DNA of 64,000 bases from Streptomyces sp. GQFP (GCF_021545335.1 NZ_CP089312.1:6262001-6326000); one strand, 5' to 3'. Counted from the first letter of the stretch, positions 32,177 through 40,660 are shown. Numbers and translations are program-made. Notes: generated by a model not told the origin, from the sequence alone.

Positions 32177-32260
32177 GCCCGGATGGTGGAATGCAGACAC
32201 GGCGAGCTTAAACCTCGCTGCCCCTTCGCGGGCGTGCCGGTTCAAGTCCGGCTCCGGGCA
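32177..32260 (+). tRNA. bldA: tRNA-Leu, anticodon UAA (reads the rare UUA codon): bldA
   Basis: The acceptor stem GCCCGGA pairs perfectly with TCCGGGC. The anticodon arm GCGAG-CTTAAAC-CTCGC has anticodon TAA. A long class II variable arm (TGCCCCTTCGCGGGCG) and T-loop GGTTCAAGTCC are present. Discriminator A is followed by CCT, so a complete CCA is not encoded. In Streptomyces the single tRNA that reads UUA is bldA, which limits translation of TTA-containing genes for antibiotic production and aerial growth; this is established knowledge. The sequence and anticodon make the assignment secure. Confidence 0.96.
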
Positions 32261-32385
32261 CCTCCGACCGTTGTATGCCGGATTTGTCGGTGCTTGGTCC
32301 ATTGAAGTCTTGGCTGCGGAATCGTTGACAGCGGGCGTATGCGGTCAGACACTCATTCCAGGAAGTCAGTGAAGAAAGTTTCACT

Positions 32386-32404
32386 ATACGAACACCCCTC
32401 GTAT
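32386..32404. promoter_or_regulatory. Inverted repeat upstream of pobA, candidate operator
   Basis: ATACGA and TCGTAT are separated by 7 bases, centred 37 bases before the pobA ATG. Aromatic-hydroxylase genes are commonly controlled by IclR- or MarR-type regulators at such dyads. No regulator gene is adjacent here. Confidence 0.5.
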
Positions 32405-32431
32405 GAACGTACTGCATGAAGGGAACGACCG

Positions 32432-33616
32432 ATGCGCACCACCGTCGGCATCATCGGAGCCGGCCCCGCGGGGCTCCTGCTCGCGCGGCTGCTCCACAAC
32501 GCCGGTATCGACTCGGTCGTCCTGGAGAGCCGGGACCGGGATTACGTGGAGCACCGGCAGCGGGCCGGGATCCTGGAGCAGGGGACCGTCGACGTGCTGC
32601 GCGCCGCCGGGGCGGGCGCCCGCATGGACCGCGAGGGCCTGCGCCACGACGGCATCGAGCTGCGCTACGACAGGAAGCGTCACCGCGTCGACTTCCCCGC
32701 CCTCACCGGCGGCCGGTCCGTGATGGTGTACGCGCAGACCGAGGTCTGCAAGGACCTCATCGCCCTCCAGCTGGCCGAGGGCGGCCCGCTGCTCTTCGAG
32801 GCGGAGGCGCTGGCCGTGGAGGGACTGGAGGGGGCGGACGGTGGCAGTCCTCGGGTGCGGTTCCGGCACGAGGGGCGTGAGGACGTACTGGAGTGCGAGT
32901 ACGTCGTCGGATGCGACGGCTTCTGGGGCGTGGCCCGTACGGCGATCCCCGCCGAACTCACCCGGGTGTTCGAACGGTCGTACCCCTTCGGCTGGCTCGG
33001 CATCCTCGCCGACGTACCGCCCTCGCACGACGAGCTGGTCTACGCCCGCCACGACCGCGGCTTCGCCCTCCTCTCCATGCGCTCCCCGTCCGTCTCCCGC
33101 CTCTACCTCCAGGTGCCGGACGGCACCGACGCCGAGGCGTGGAGCGACGAGGAGATCTGGGACGAGCTGGAGCGGCGCTTCGAGACCGCCGACGGCTGGA
33201 AGCTCGACCGGGGGCCCATCACCCAGAAGTCCGTGACCCCGATGCGGAGTTACGTCCACGAGCCGATGCGGCACGGACGGCTGTTCCTCGCCGGGGACGC
33301 CGCGCACATCGTCCCGCCGACCGGCGCCAAGGGGCTCAACCTCGCCGTCGGGGACGTCGTGACCTTCGCGCGCGCACTGACGTACGAGAAGGAGACGGGG
33401 TCGGCCCAGCTGCTCGACGCCTACTCCGAGACCTGTCTGCGCCGGGTCTGGCAGGCCGAGCGGTTCTCGTACGACATGACGACCCTCCTGCACCGCTCCC
33501 CGGACGCCACTCCCTTCGACGACCGGCTGCAGCTGGCGCGGCTGGAGCGGATCGCCACCGCCCGTTCGGCGGAGACGGATCTGGCGGAGGGGTACACGGG
33601 GTTCCCCCTCGACTGA
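32432..33616 (+). CDS. pobA: 4-hydroxybenzoate 3-monooxygenase
   Basis: A 394-residue FAD monooxygenase that hydroxylates 4-hydroxybenzoate to protocatechuate, feeding the beta-ketoadipate pathway. FAD fold at the N-terminus (VGIIGAGPAGLLLARLLHNAG), the substrate and flavin region HRQRAGILEQGTVD, the DG motif CEYVVGCDGFWGVAR, and the GD motif LFLAGDAAHIVPPTGAKGLN. The length matches p-hydroxybenzoate hydroxylases. The ATG at 32432 has GAAGGGAACGACCG upstream. No other protocatechuate-pathway genes are adjacent. Confidence 0.93.
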   Translation: MRTTVGIIGAGPAGLLLARLLHNAGIDSVVLESRDRDYVEHRQRAGILEQGTVDVLRAAGAGARMDREGLRHDGIELRYDRKRHRVDFPALTGGRSVMVYAQTEVCKDLIALQLAEGGPLLFEAEALAVEGLEGADGGSPRVRFRHEGREDVLECEYVVGCDGFWGVARTAIPAELTRVFERSYPFGWLGILADVPPSHDELVYARHDRGFALLSMRSPSVSRLYLQVPDGTDAEAWSDEEIWDELERRFETADGWKLDRGPITQKSVTPMRSYVHEPMRHGRLFLAGDAAHIVPPTGAKGLNLAVGDVVTFARALTYEKETGSAQLLDAYSETCLRRVWQAERFSYDMTTLLHRSPDATPFDDRLQLARLERIATARSAETDLAEGYTGFPLD

Positions 33617-33828
33617 CCCTTGAGTGACCCCGCCGGCGGATCAGGGGGCGGTCTCGGGTCTGTACCGGGTTGGTCAGGGTCCGGGGGCTCCATGGCCGGG
33701 AATCAAGTGGGCGCGTAGCGTGTTCGCGACAGGACAAGGGAAAGATCCTCCCCAAGCACTAGGGTCAATCCTTTGCCCACCTATTACTCTTGAGCCAAGG
33801 CCACGCAGCGTGTCCATGGAGGAGTGAA

Positions 33829-34737
33829 ATGAGGAGCAGCAACCCGGTCTTCTCGCGACGGGGGTTCAGCCGCGACAACGGCTACGCGGGTTTCAACACC
33901 GCGCCGCAGGCCGGGGGCGCCGCTGTCGGTACGCAGTCGGGCAACCCGTATGCGGACCAGCACGCCCAGCAGGGCGGGAACCCGTACGCGACCAACCCCT
34001 ACGCCCAGCAGGACCTTCAGCAGGGCGCACCGCCGCAGGCCCCGGTCACCACCGGCCGGATGACGATCGACGACGTCGTCATGCGGACCGCCACCACCCT
34101 TGGTGTGCTGGTCGTCACGGCGGCGCTCGCCTGGGCGCTGCTGCCGGTCGACGACGCGAACATCAACCGGTCCTACGGCATCGCCATCGGCGCCGGTCTG
34201 GTCGCGATGGTCCTCGGCCTCGTCCAGTCCTTCAAGCGCAAGGCCTCGCCCGCGCTGATCGTGACGTACGCGGCGCTCGAGGGTGTCTTCCTCGGCGTCG
34301 TCTCCAGCGTCGTCGACAACCGCATCGCGAGCGGTGCGGCCATGCAGGCCGTGATCGGCACGCTGGCGGTCTTCACCGCCGTACTCGTGGCGTACAAGGC
34401 GGGCTGGATCCGCGTCAACCGCCGCTTCTACGGCTTCGTGATGGCGGCGGCGCTCGGCTTCGTGCTGCTCATGGCAGTGAACCTGCTGTTCGCCGTCTTC
34501 GGCGGCGGTGACGGCCTCGGCTTCCGCAGCGGCCCGCTCGGCATCATCTTCGGCATTGTCGGCATCCTGCTCGGTGCGTGCTTCCTGGCTCTCGACTTCA
34601 AGCAGGTCGAGGACGGCATCGCCTACGGCGCGCCGCGCGAGGAGGCCTGGCTGGCCGCCTTCGGTCTGACGATGACGCTGGTCTGGATCTACCTGGAGTT
34701 CCTGCGGCTGATCGCCATCCTCCAGGGTGACGACTAG
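33829..34737 (+). CDS. Bax inhibitor-1/YccA family membrane protein
   Basis: A 302-residue protein. The first ~75 residues are a disordered Gln/Gly/Asn/Tyr-rich tail (GNPYADQHAQQGGNPYAT). Seven hydrophobic helices follow, starting with TLGVLVVTAALAWALLP and including PALIVTYAALEGVFLGVVSS and IIFGIVGILLGACFLALDFK. The last-helix motif with charged residues EEAWLAAFGLTMTLVWIYLE is typical of the actinobacterial Bax1-I branch. Role in bacteria is poorly known; a calcium-leak or membrane-stress role is known for related proteins. The ATG at 33829 follows GGAGGAGTGAA. Confidence 0.85.
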   Translation: MRSSNPVFSRRGFSRDNGYAGFNTAPQAGGAAVGTQSGNPYADQHAQQGGNPYATNPYAQQDLQQGAPPQAPVTTGRMTIDDVVMRTATTLGVLVVTAALAWALLPVDDANINRSYGIAIGAGLVAMVLGLVQSFKRKASPALIVTYAALEGVFLGVVSSVVDNRIASGAAMQAVIGTLAVFTAVLVAYKAGWIRVNRRFYGFVMAAALGFVLLMAVNLLFAVFGGGDGLGFRSGPLGIIFGIVGILLGACFLALDFKQVEDGIAYGAPREEAWLAAFGLTMTLVWIYLEFLRLIAILQGDD

Positions 34738-34770
34738 TACGACGGCCAGCAGTAGCCAGTAAGGCAGTAG

Positions 34771-34800
34771 AAGGGCCCCGGGGTCACTCCCGGGGCCCTT
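34771..34800 (+). terminator. Terminator after the Bax1-I gene
   Basis: A 12-bp stem AAGGGCCCCGGG / CCCGGGGCCCTT with a 6-base loop and a T-rich tail, 33 bases after the stop. Confidence 0.88.
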
Positions 34801-34821
34801 TGTCGTGCGCGCCCCGGGCTC

Positions 34822-35052
34822 TCAGAGGAGCTTGCGCGCGGCCCTCCTCATGTCGTACTCGTGAATGATCGCCTTGGCGTGGCCGTACGCGAGATTGTGC
34901 TCGTGCCGGAGCCAGCTGACCTTCTCCTCGAAGCGGAAGAGGGAGGGGCCTTCGTCGACGGTGCGCAGCCAGTCGGATACTTCACGACCGGTGCAGTGGG
35001 GGATGCGGGCGAGCATGTTGCGGTGGGTCTCCTCGGAGAGGACGTGGGACAT
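34822..35052 (-). CDS. DUF4287-type small conserved protein
   Basis: A 76-residue protein: MSHVLSEETHRNMLARIPHC, then TGREVSDWLRTVDEGPSLFR, a helix with VSWLRHEHNLAYGHAKAIIH, and RRAARKLL. The W-L-R...H-x-L...GHAxAI pattern is that of DUF4287-type proteins, whose role is unknown. The ATG at 35052 has GGAGG 5 bases upstream. Convergent with the Bax1-I gene across the terminator. Confidence 0.75.
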   Translation of the reverse strand: MSHVLSEETHRNMLARIPHCTGREVSDWLRTVDEGPSLFRFEEKVSWLRHEHNLAYGHAKAIIHEYDMRRAARKLL

Positions 35053-35156
35053 CGGCGCCTCCGGACGCAAAGGGGATGTAAGCCGGTCCTTCACGCCACC
35101 GTGCCTGAGGGTTGGGTTGTTGGCAACAGTCCAGGTGCGACCGTTAGTCTCACGGC

Positions 35157-35468
35157 GTGCTGGATACCTCGCCTTTGACGCGCGCAGTGGATCACTTTGC
35201 CGATCGTTTGCGGGCGGCGCCGCAGAGTCGGTTGCAGCGGGGCGCTGCCGCTGAGGCGTTGGGGTTGGCCAGGGAGTTGGCACGGCGTGCCCAGCTGTTG
35301 GAGTCGCCGGGGGGTGAGCCGCTCGTCATGCCGGATGTGGGGATGTTCGCGGGGGCGGATCAAGTGACTGTGGCCGCGCATGATTTGGCGCTGGTTCTTC
35401 GGAGTGAGGGGGAGTTGGCTTCGGCGCTGGCTCTTGTTGCGGAGGCTCAGCAGCGGGCGGGGGTGTAG
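35157..35468 (+). CDS. Small conserved helical protein, possibly leaderless
   Basis: A 103-residue helical protein (VLDTSPLTRAVDHFADRLRA, ALGLARELARRAQLLESPGG, then AAHDLALVLRSEGELASALA). No family is named. The GTG has no ribosome site. A TAGTCT hexamer ends 6 bases upstream (35145-35150), the same geometry as at the phage repressor, so the mRNA may be leaderless. Divergent from the DUF4287 gene. Confidence 0.65.
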   Translation: MLDTSPLTRAVDHFADRLRAAPQSRLQRGAAAEALGLARELARRAQLLESPGGEPLVMPDVGMFAGADQVTVAAHDLALVLRSEGELASALALVAEAQQRAGV

Positions 35469-35480
35469 GTGCAGTAGGGG

Positions 35481-35548
35481 GGTTCGTTGTCGGCTGCCCC
35501 GCCGGTGGGGGCTTGTCGCGCAGTTCCCCGCGCCCCTATCGGGGCGCT
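35481..35548. repeat. Dispersed Streptomyces intergenic repeat
   Basis: GGGGGCTTGTCGCGCAGTTC followed by CCCGCGCCCCTATCGGGGCG is a very common intergenic element of Streptomyces chromosomes, recognised from memory. It contains small GC dyads (CGCCCC-TATC-GGGGCG). It occupies the gap between two convergent genes and may also act as the terminator for both. Confidence 0.7.
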
Positions 35549-35654
35549 CCTGTCGGCGGCGATTCGATGCTCGGCCCCTTGCCGCGACGAAAAACCCACC
35601 GCCTGCCCGCGCCCAGCGACCGTGACACCACCCGCGCCCAGGGACTGCAACCGG

Positions 35655-36452
35655 TTACAGAGACGCTATGACCCTGTCCGCCAGTACGTACACCGTTTCC
35701 TCGCCGCATTCGAAGGTCAGGGCGTAGGCGCCTGAGATGCCGGAGCCGCCGAGGAGGATCGGGGTCTCGCCTGCGCGGAGGGCTGCGGAGAGGCGTTCGG
35801 CGGTTTCGCGGTGGCCGGGGGTCATGCAGAGGGTCGTGCCGTCCGTGAAGACGTAGACGTCGAGGGTGCCCAGGGGGCCGGGGCGGACGTCGGCCAGGGC
35901 GGTGCGGGAGTCGGCGAGGTCTTCCAGGCAGGCGACCGTGCGTTCGTGGTCGTTCACGATGGGCGACTGGGCCGGGACGAAGTCCGGGTGGGAGGGGTGC
36001 CGGCGGCGGGCGGCGGCCAGTTCCGCGGACTCGCCCGCGAACTCGTCCGCCTCCGTGCTGGGCTCCGTCACCGGCTCCAGGGACTCCAGGCCCGCGAAGT
36101 CCGCCGGACGCGGCAGGAACAGTTCGCTGTCGGGGAGGCCGAGCAGGGAGGGGGCGTCGGAGGCGTCACGGGCCTCCTGGGCGGCCCAGAAGGCACGCGC
36201 CTCGGCAAGCTCCCGCTCCCGCTCCTCGGCGAGCGCCTCGGCCACGGCAGCGCGTATCTCGTCGGTGTCACGGGGCGTGCGGGCCTGCGGCACGAGACCG
36301 TGCGCCCCGACGGCGAGGCTCTGGGCGGCCAGCTCGGTGTGCAGGGCCGCGATCTGTCGACGCAGTCCCAGCAAGGTGCGCAGAACGGCGACGCCCACAG
36401 CCGTGGTGACGGTGGCTGTGGCGAGCAGCAGAGCAAGAGGCGTAGCGCTCAC
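35655..36452 (-). CDS. Membrane-anchored protein of unknown function
   Basis: A 265-residue protein. The N-terminal helix (PLALLLATATVTTAVGVAVL) is followed by a coiled coil (about 25-100: LRRQIAALHTELAAQSLAVG...RERELAEARAFWAAQEARD). An acidic linker and a C-terminal alpha-beta domain (about 165-265) follow, with FTDGTTLCMTPGHRETAERL and ALTFECGEETVYVLADRVIA. It is probably anchored with the bulk in the cytoplasm. No family is recognised. The 266-base gap upstream to 36719 has no gene; it contains the dyad GGGGTTGAACCCC near 36570. Confidence 0.6.
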   Translation of the reverse strand: MSATPLALLLATATVTTAVGVAVLRTLLGLRRQIAALHTELAAQSLAVGAHGLVPQARTPRDTDEIRAAVAEALAEERERELAEARAFWAAQEARDASDAPSLLGLPDSELFLPRPADFAGLESLEPVTEPSTEADEFAGESAELAAARRRHPSHPDFVPAQSPIVNDHERTVACLEDLADSRTALADVRPGPLGTLDVYVFTDGTTLCMTPGHRETAERLSAALRAGETPILLGGSGISGAYALTFECGEETVYVLADRVIASL

Positions 36453-36718
36453 TGACGTACTCCCGGTTCAAAGTCGACCCCCGACTTCCTACATCAGCTT
36501 GAAGGGTGGACTAACCACCTGTCAGTGCGTAACGTCACGAAACGGACAGGACTTTGGGCCTGATGTTTGGGGTTGAACCCCAGGTGACCTGCATAAATAC
36601 CTCTTCGGAGCGAGATAGGTCACATCCTGGGGGAGATTGGATCACAAAACGGCCCAGAACCCCGGTGGTTGCGGGGTCCCGGGACGCTCTCTCACACAGA
36701 GTTTTCTGTCAACTACCG

Positions 36719-37939
36719 TCAGCTCAGGCGCTCGATGACCATCGCCATGCCCTGGCCGCCGCCGACGCACATCGTCTCCAGGCCGAACTGCTTGTCGTGG
36801 AACTGGAGGGAGTTGATCAGCGTGCCGGTGATCCGCGCGCCCGTCATGCCGAAGGGGTGGCCGACGGCGATGGCGCCGCCGTTCACGTTCAGCTTCTCCA
36901 GTGGGAGGCCGAGGTCGCGGTAGGAGGGGATCACCTGGGCGGCGAACGCCTCGTTGATCTCGGCCAGGTCGATGTCGTCGATGGTGAGGCCGGCCCGGCG
37001 CAGCGCCTGCTGGCTCGCCTCGACCGGGCCGAGGCCCATGATCTCGGGGGAGAGGCCGGAGACGCCGGTCGACACGATCCGGGCCAGCGGGGTCAGGCCC
37101 AGCTCGCGTGCCTTCGTGTCGCTCATGATCACGACCGCCGCGGCGCCGTCGTTCAGCGGGCAGCAGTTGCCGGCCGTGACCATTCCGTCCGGACGGAACA
37201 CCGGCTTGAGCCCCTGGGTGCCCTCCAGGGTCACCCCCGCACGCGGACCGTCGTCCTTCGAGACCACCGTGCCGTCGGGCAGCGTCACCGGGGTGATCTC
37301 GCGCTCCCAGAAGCCGTTCTTGATGGCTTCCTCGGCGAGGTTCTGCGAACGGACACCGAACTCGTCCATGTCGAGCCGGGTCACGCCCTTCACGCGGGCG
37401 AGGTTCTCGGCGGTCTGGCCCATCGAGATGTACGCGTCCGGTACGAGACCGTCCTCGCGCGGGTCGTGCCAGGAGGTGCCCTCCTGCTCGGCGACGGCGG
37501 CCGTACGGGCCTCGGCCTCCGCGAAGACCGGGTTGCGCGTGTCGGGCAGCGAGTCCGAGTTGCCCTTGGTGAACCGGGAGACCATCTCGACGCCGGCCGA
37601 GATGAAGACGTCGCCCTCGCCCGCCTTGATGGCATGCAGCGCCATCCGGGACGTCTGGAGCGAGGAAGAACAGTAACGGGTGATCGTGCAGCCCGGCAGG
37701 TAGTCCATGCCCATCTGCACGGCGACGATCCGCCCGAGGTTGTTGCCCTGCTCGCCTCCGGGCAGACCGCAGCCGAGCATCAGGTCGTCGATGTCCCGCG
37801 GGTCCAGCTCGGGGACCTTGGCCAGCGCGGCCTGGATGATCGTGGCGGTGAGATCGTCGGCGCGCAGTTCCTTGAGGGAGCCCTTGAAGGCGCGTCCGAT
37901 GGGGGAGCGGGCGGTCGAGACGATGACGGCTTCCGGCAT
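36719..37939 (-). CDS. Acetyl-CoA acetyltransferase (thiolase)
   Basis: A 406-residue thiolase. The acyl-accepting Cys90 is in ITRYCSSSLQTSRMA, the second site is NVNGGAIAVGHPFGMTGARI with the catalytic His, and the third is the Cys of ETMCVGGGQGMAMVIE near the C-terminus, all intact. Thiolases of this class either cleave 3-ketoacyl-CoA in fatty-acid breakdown or condense two acetyl-CoA; the sequence alone does not fix the direction. The ATG at 37939 has GGAG 5 bases upstream. It stands alone, with no hydratase or dehydrogenase gene beside it. Confidence 0.9.
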   Translation of the reverse strand: MPEAVIVSTARSPIGRAFKGSLKELRADDLTATIIQAALAKVPELDPRDIDDLMLGCGLPGGEQGNNLGRIVAVQMGMDYLPGCTITRYCSSSLQTSRMALHAIKAGEGDVFISAGVEMVSRFTKGNSDSLPDTRNPVFAEAEARTAAVAEQEGTSWHDPREDGLVPDAYISMGQTAENLARVKGVTRLDMDEFGVRSQNLAEEAIKNGFWEREITPVTLPDGTVVSKDDGPRAGVTLEGTQGLKPVFRPDGMVTAGNCCPLNDGAAAVVIMSDTKARELGLTPLARIVSTGVSGLSPEIMGLGPVEASQQALRRAGLTIDDIDLAEINEAFAAQVIPSYRDLGLPLEKLNVNGGAIAVGHPFGMTGARITGTLINSLQFHDKQFGLETMCVGGGQGMAMVIERLS

Positions 37940-38190
37940 GACGGCTCCATTGGCGTTACGGGGGCTGCTGGGCGTTTCTTGCTTCGTGCGCTTCTTGTAA
38001 GGGGACCTGCTTGGGAAGTTACCCGTACGTATGGTCTCGGTCACGGGTGTGGCGGTGTGACTCGGGCCGCACTTTTCTAAGCGCTTGCTCAGAGGGTGGC
38101 GGGCGAGGGCGGGAGTAGGGGCAGCCGGCCCTTGTCCGCCAGCCACTCCCAGTACACCCCCGCCCGCTGCACCTCCGCCCAGTACGCCTT

Positions 38191-38398
38191 CGTGCGTGGC
38201 GCCGGATGGCCCGTCGAGTCGTTCACCATGTACGACGACGCGCAGGTCAACGTGGAACTCGTCTCCGCGCACCTGACCGTCACGCAGCCGGGCGAGATCG
38301 CGGAGTACGCGAGGGCGTTCGCCGAACTCTCCGCCAACGCCGTGTACGGCACGGAGGCCAGGTCGCTCATCACCGGCGCGATCGACGCACTCGGGTAG
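38191..38398 (+). pseudogene. C-terminal remnant of a DUF5753-type HTH regulator
   Basis: The open stretch FVRGAGWPVESFTMYDDAQV, then VNVELVSAHLTVTQPGEIAE and YARAFAELSANAVYGTEARS, ending LITGAIDALG, matches the final part of DUF5753 regulators (the Scr1-like XRE family abundant in Streptomyces). The HTH and the first part of DUF5753 are absent; the same frame upstream has unrelated composition. It is therefore a truncated relic, placed next to a GntR gene and small unknown genes. Confidence 0.6.
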
Positions 38399-38490
38399 TC
38401 GCCCACTCGCCGCGCAAGTTGGTGCAAGTGCGTAGGCCCAGGGCTGCTGTCGTCCTCAGCCTGGTCCCATGCCACAGCAGCGGACGACCC

Positions 38491-38733
38491 CTACTTCCCG
38501 GTCTTGGGGGCGTCCTCCACGAACGAGCCCTGCCCCAGCACAGTCCGGAGCCTGCCCTCCGCCCGCAGCGCGGCCACGGCCTTCTGAATCGTCGACGCCG
38601 CGACGTCGAACTCCGCGGCCAGGTCCACCACGGCGGGGAAGCGCGCACCGGGAACGTACGTACCCGCGTCGATCCTGCGTCGTAGCTCACCGGCGATTTG
38701 GGTCCATACAGGCTTGCCCCGGTCGAGATCCAT
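38491..38733 (-). CDS. Short GntR-family regulator
   Basis: An 80-residue protein that is only a GntR winged helix: WTQIAGELRRRIDAGTYVPG, then ARFPAVVDLAAEFDVAASTI and QKAVAALRAEGRLRTVLGQG, with no effector-binding domain. Such minimal GntR proteins are frequent in Streptomyces accessory loci and integrative elements. It is divergent from the small-gene operon at 38871-39779, which it probably controls. Confidence 0.8.
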   Translation of the reverse strand: MDLDRGKPVWTQIAGELRRRIDAGTYVPGARFPAVVDLAAEFDVAASTIQKAVAALRAEGRLRTVLGQGSFVEDAPKTGK

Positions 38734-38870
38734 GACTCGAACGTATGCGTCTTCGCGAAACCGGGCGACCGCGAATGCGCGAATGCGCGTATCCTCAGAA
38801 ACTGGCAGACCCCGGCGAGTCGGTCAGGACTCCCGGGGCGTGGCCCACCAACTGTTAGGAGTTGATGAAC

Positions 38871-39179
38871 ATGGCCGAGCGTAGCGCTGCCGCGCTGCAC
38901 TGGGTTGGGGTGACCCTGGTTCTCTGGGGCCTCACCCGCCTGATCCCACCGACCGGCACTCGTCGGAAAACCCGCGCGCCGATGCGGGCCGTTGCGAACA
39001 GGAGAAAGTCAGGAATTGCTGCCGGTTCGGCGGTACGGGTGCCTGCTGCGCGCCGGTCGCCGTACAGCGCCGACCGGGCACCCCTGGACGGTTCCGCGTC
39101 CCGACTGTCCCGGCCCTACCTCCCCGCCTTCACGGACCTTGTTGTCCACGCCGAACTGAGCACGGCGGGCGCCCGATGA
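38871..39179 (+). CDS. Small protein, first gene of a four-gene operon
   Basis: A 102-residue protein: a short hydrophobic segment (ALHWVGVTLVLWGLTRLIPP, about residues 8-27) followed by a long Arg/Ala-rich tail. It may be membrane-attached. The ATG at 38871 has AGGAG 9 bases upstream. It overlaps the next gene as ATGA. No family is recognised. Confidence 0.55.
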   Translation: MAERSAAALHWVGVTLVLWGLTRLIPPTGTRRKTRAPMRAVANRRKSGIAAGSAVRVPAARRSPYSADRAPLDGSASRLSRPYLPAFTDLVVHAELSTAGAR

Positions 39180-39376
39180 CCGGCCAGCGGCGTACCAGGG
39201 TCCAAGCAGCCGTACGACAGGCCGAGTTGCCCATGCTGCGCGCCTACCGGCTCTGGTTCGAGCACGCCCGCAAGTGCGCCGGCTGCAAGCCCGCCCGCAG
39301 GGCGATGGACGGCTGCGAGACGGGACAAGAGCTGTGGGGCGCCTACCGCCACGCGTACGACGGAGGTGCCGGATGA
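39176..39376 (+). CDS. Small cysteine-containing protein of the GntR-linked operon
   Basis: A 66-residue protein, MTGQRRTRVQAAVRQAELPM, then a helix with RLWFEHARKCAGCKPARRAM and DGCETGQELWGAYR. The CxxC...C pattern could bind zinc. It is coupled to both neighbours by ATGA overlaps. Small proteins with HxxxCxxC near phage- or plasmid-like GntR genes are frequent in Streptomyces. Function unknown. Confidence 0.55.
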   Translation: MTGQRRTRVQAAVRQAELPMLRAYRLWFEHARKCAGCKPARRAMDGCETGQELWGAYRHAYDGGAG

Positions 39377-39579
39377 CCGCCCACCCCACCGGCCAGACCG
39401 ACACGTGCGGGACGGTCCGCGCCTCGCTGTTCTATCGGGCGCCGATCCTCAGCGAGACCGGGGCGTGCGTCCTCCCCAAGAGGCATGAGGGCGACCATAA
39501 GGACGCCAAGGGCGCACGCTGGTACGTCATTCCCCTCGTCGGCGGAGCGGATCTCGGCGGGGAGACAGGTACGCGATGA
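39373..39579 (+). CDS. Small unknown protein of the GntR-linked operon
   Basis: A 68-residue protein: MTAHPTGQTDTCGTVRASLF, then SETGACVLPKRHEGDHKDAK and GARWYVIP. The C...C...H..GDH arrangement is a small zinc-binding pattern seen in actinobacterial phage-like proteins. ATGA overlap with both neighbours. Function unknown. Confidence 0.55.
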   Translation: MTAHPTGQTDTCGTVRASLFYRAPILSETGACVLPKRHEGDHKDAKGARWYVIPLVGGADLGGETGTR

Positions 39580-39779
39580 CCCACGAGCCGTCGGCCTGGA
39601 CATCGGACCCCCCTTTCCGTTCTCCCCGCTGTGTCCTGGGCCAGCACCCCGAGTGCCAGGACGCCGAACCCCGCGACACCGGCGTACCCGGCGTGCACTA
39701 CCTGGTGTGCACCTGTGCTTGCCATCACCCGACACCAACCGTGGTCCGGAGGACCTCGTCGCCTTCGCTGGGACGGTAG
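39576..39779 (+). CDS. Small cysteine/histidine-rich protein, last of the operon
   Basis: A 67-residue protein with SPRCVLGQHPECQDAEPRD and a C-terminal VHYLVCTCACHHPTP, a Cys/His-rich end that could bind metal. It starts in an ATGA overlap. Ends the operon; no clear terminator follows. Function unknown. Confidence 0.5.
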   Translation: MTHEPSAWTSDPPFRSPRCVLGQHPECQDAEPRDTGVPGVHYLVCTCACHHPTPTVVRRTSSPSLGR

Positions 39780-40205
39780 AGGCCCGTGATCACCGGGGAC
39801 GAGAGCCATCCCGGGGTCCGGCGAAGCACCTTCTGAAGGACCGGTCCTGTGCTGCGGAGCGGGTCGCCGCCGAGGTCCTCCTTGACGACGGCGATGCCAG
39901 GCCGAGCCGGACGGTGAGGGGGACGGCGAGCCCAGGTAGGCCTGGATCCGTGGTTGTAGGCGGCCGGATCCCAGCCCCCTCCGCTGTGCTCGTCCCACAC
40001 CCGTCCCACAGCCCCTGGAAACACCATGCTCACGCAGGTCATCCCATCCCAACGTCCCATCCCGGGCTGATTCGTTGCCGTCGGCGGACGCCCCTTGCCA
40101 GTGTCTGCGGCGTTCGGCGGGGGAAGGGCGGCGCGGTGGGAGAGCCGCGCCGTTCCCGTCCCTCTGTGAGCCGATCCCTGGCACCACCGACTCAAGGAGA
40201 AGTCC
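39780..40205. other. Long gap with a possible decayed leftward gene
   Basis: No gene is supported. A leftward open stretch ending near 39725 has good third-position GC in its last ~60 codons (GIAVVKEDLGGDPLRSTGPV) but no recognisable domain, no clear start and overlaps the previous operon, so it may be debris. GGAGAAGTCC at the right end is the ribosome site of the next gene. Confidence 0.35.
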
Positions 40206-40610
40206 ATGAACAAGCTCTGGGCAGCGCTCGCTACGACGGGCGTGATCGGTGCCTCACTGGTCTCTCTGGCGCCGGCGGCCTCCGCCGCGGCCCAGGCGTG
40301 CGTCACCACGACCATCACCACGGGCTACCGCACGTACTCGGAGACGGCGACGAAGTCGTCCACGAGCACCTGCAGCGACCTCAACCTCACCTACGCGAAC
40401 GACACGTCGGCGGCGGCCTACGACTGTTACCGCGGTATGTACCGCAACTCGGCGGGCACCTGGTTCCGCGGCGCGTCCGGCTGGCACTGCCTCAACGACG
40501 GCGCCTACGCCATCGACACACAGCTCCTGCTGACCGATCTCAACGACGGCACCACGTTCGGCGTCGAGAGCTACTACGACTCGCCCGACTACGTGAACAT
40601 CACGCACTAG
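40206..40610 (+). CDS. Small secreted protein, unknown function
   Basis: A 134-residue protein with a Sec signal peptide (MNKLWAALATTGVIGASLVS, then LAPAASAAAQ; cleavage near ASA-AAQ). The mature ~105-residue domain is rich in Thr/Ser/Tyr with four cysteines (QACVTTT, STCSDLN, YDCYRGM, WHCLNDG), likely two disulfides. AAGGAGAAGTCC precedes the ATG. I do not recognise the fold. Confidence 0.7.
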   Translation: MNKLWAALATTGVIGASLVSLAPAASAAAQACVTTTITTGYRTYSETATKSSTSTCSDLNLTYANDTSAAAYDCYRGMYRNSAGTWFRGASGWHCLNDGAYAIDTQLLLTDLNDGTTFGVESYYDSPDYVNITH

Positions 40611-40622
40611 TCCTCCCGACCG

Positions 40623-40660
40623 TGTCCGGTGGGGCCGCCCGGCGGCGGCCCCACCGGACA
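40623..40660 (+). terminator. Terminator after the small secreted protein gene
   Basis: A perfect 17-bp stem TGTCCGGTGGGGCCGCC / GGCGGCCCCACCGGACA with a 4-base loop, followed by three direct copies of GGTCAC (GGTCACGGTCACGGTCAC). Confidence 0.8.
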
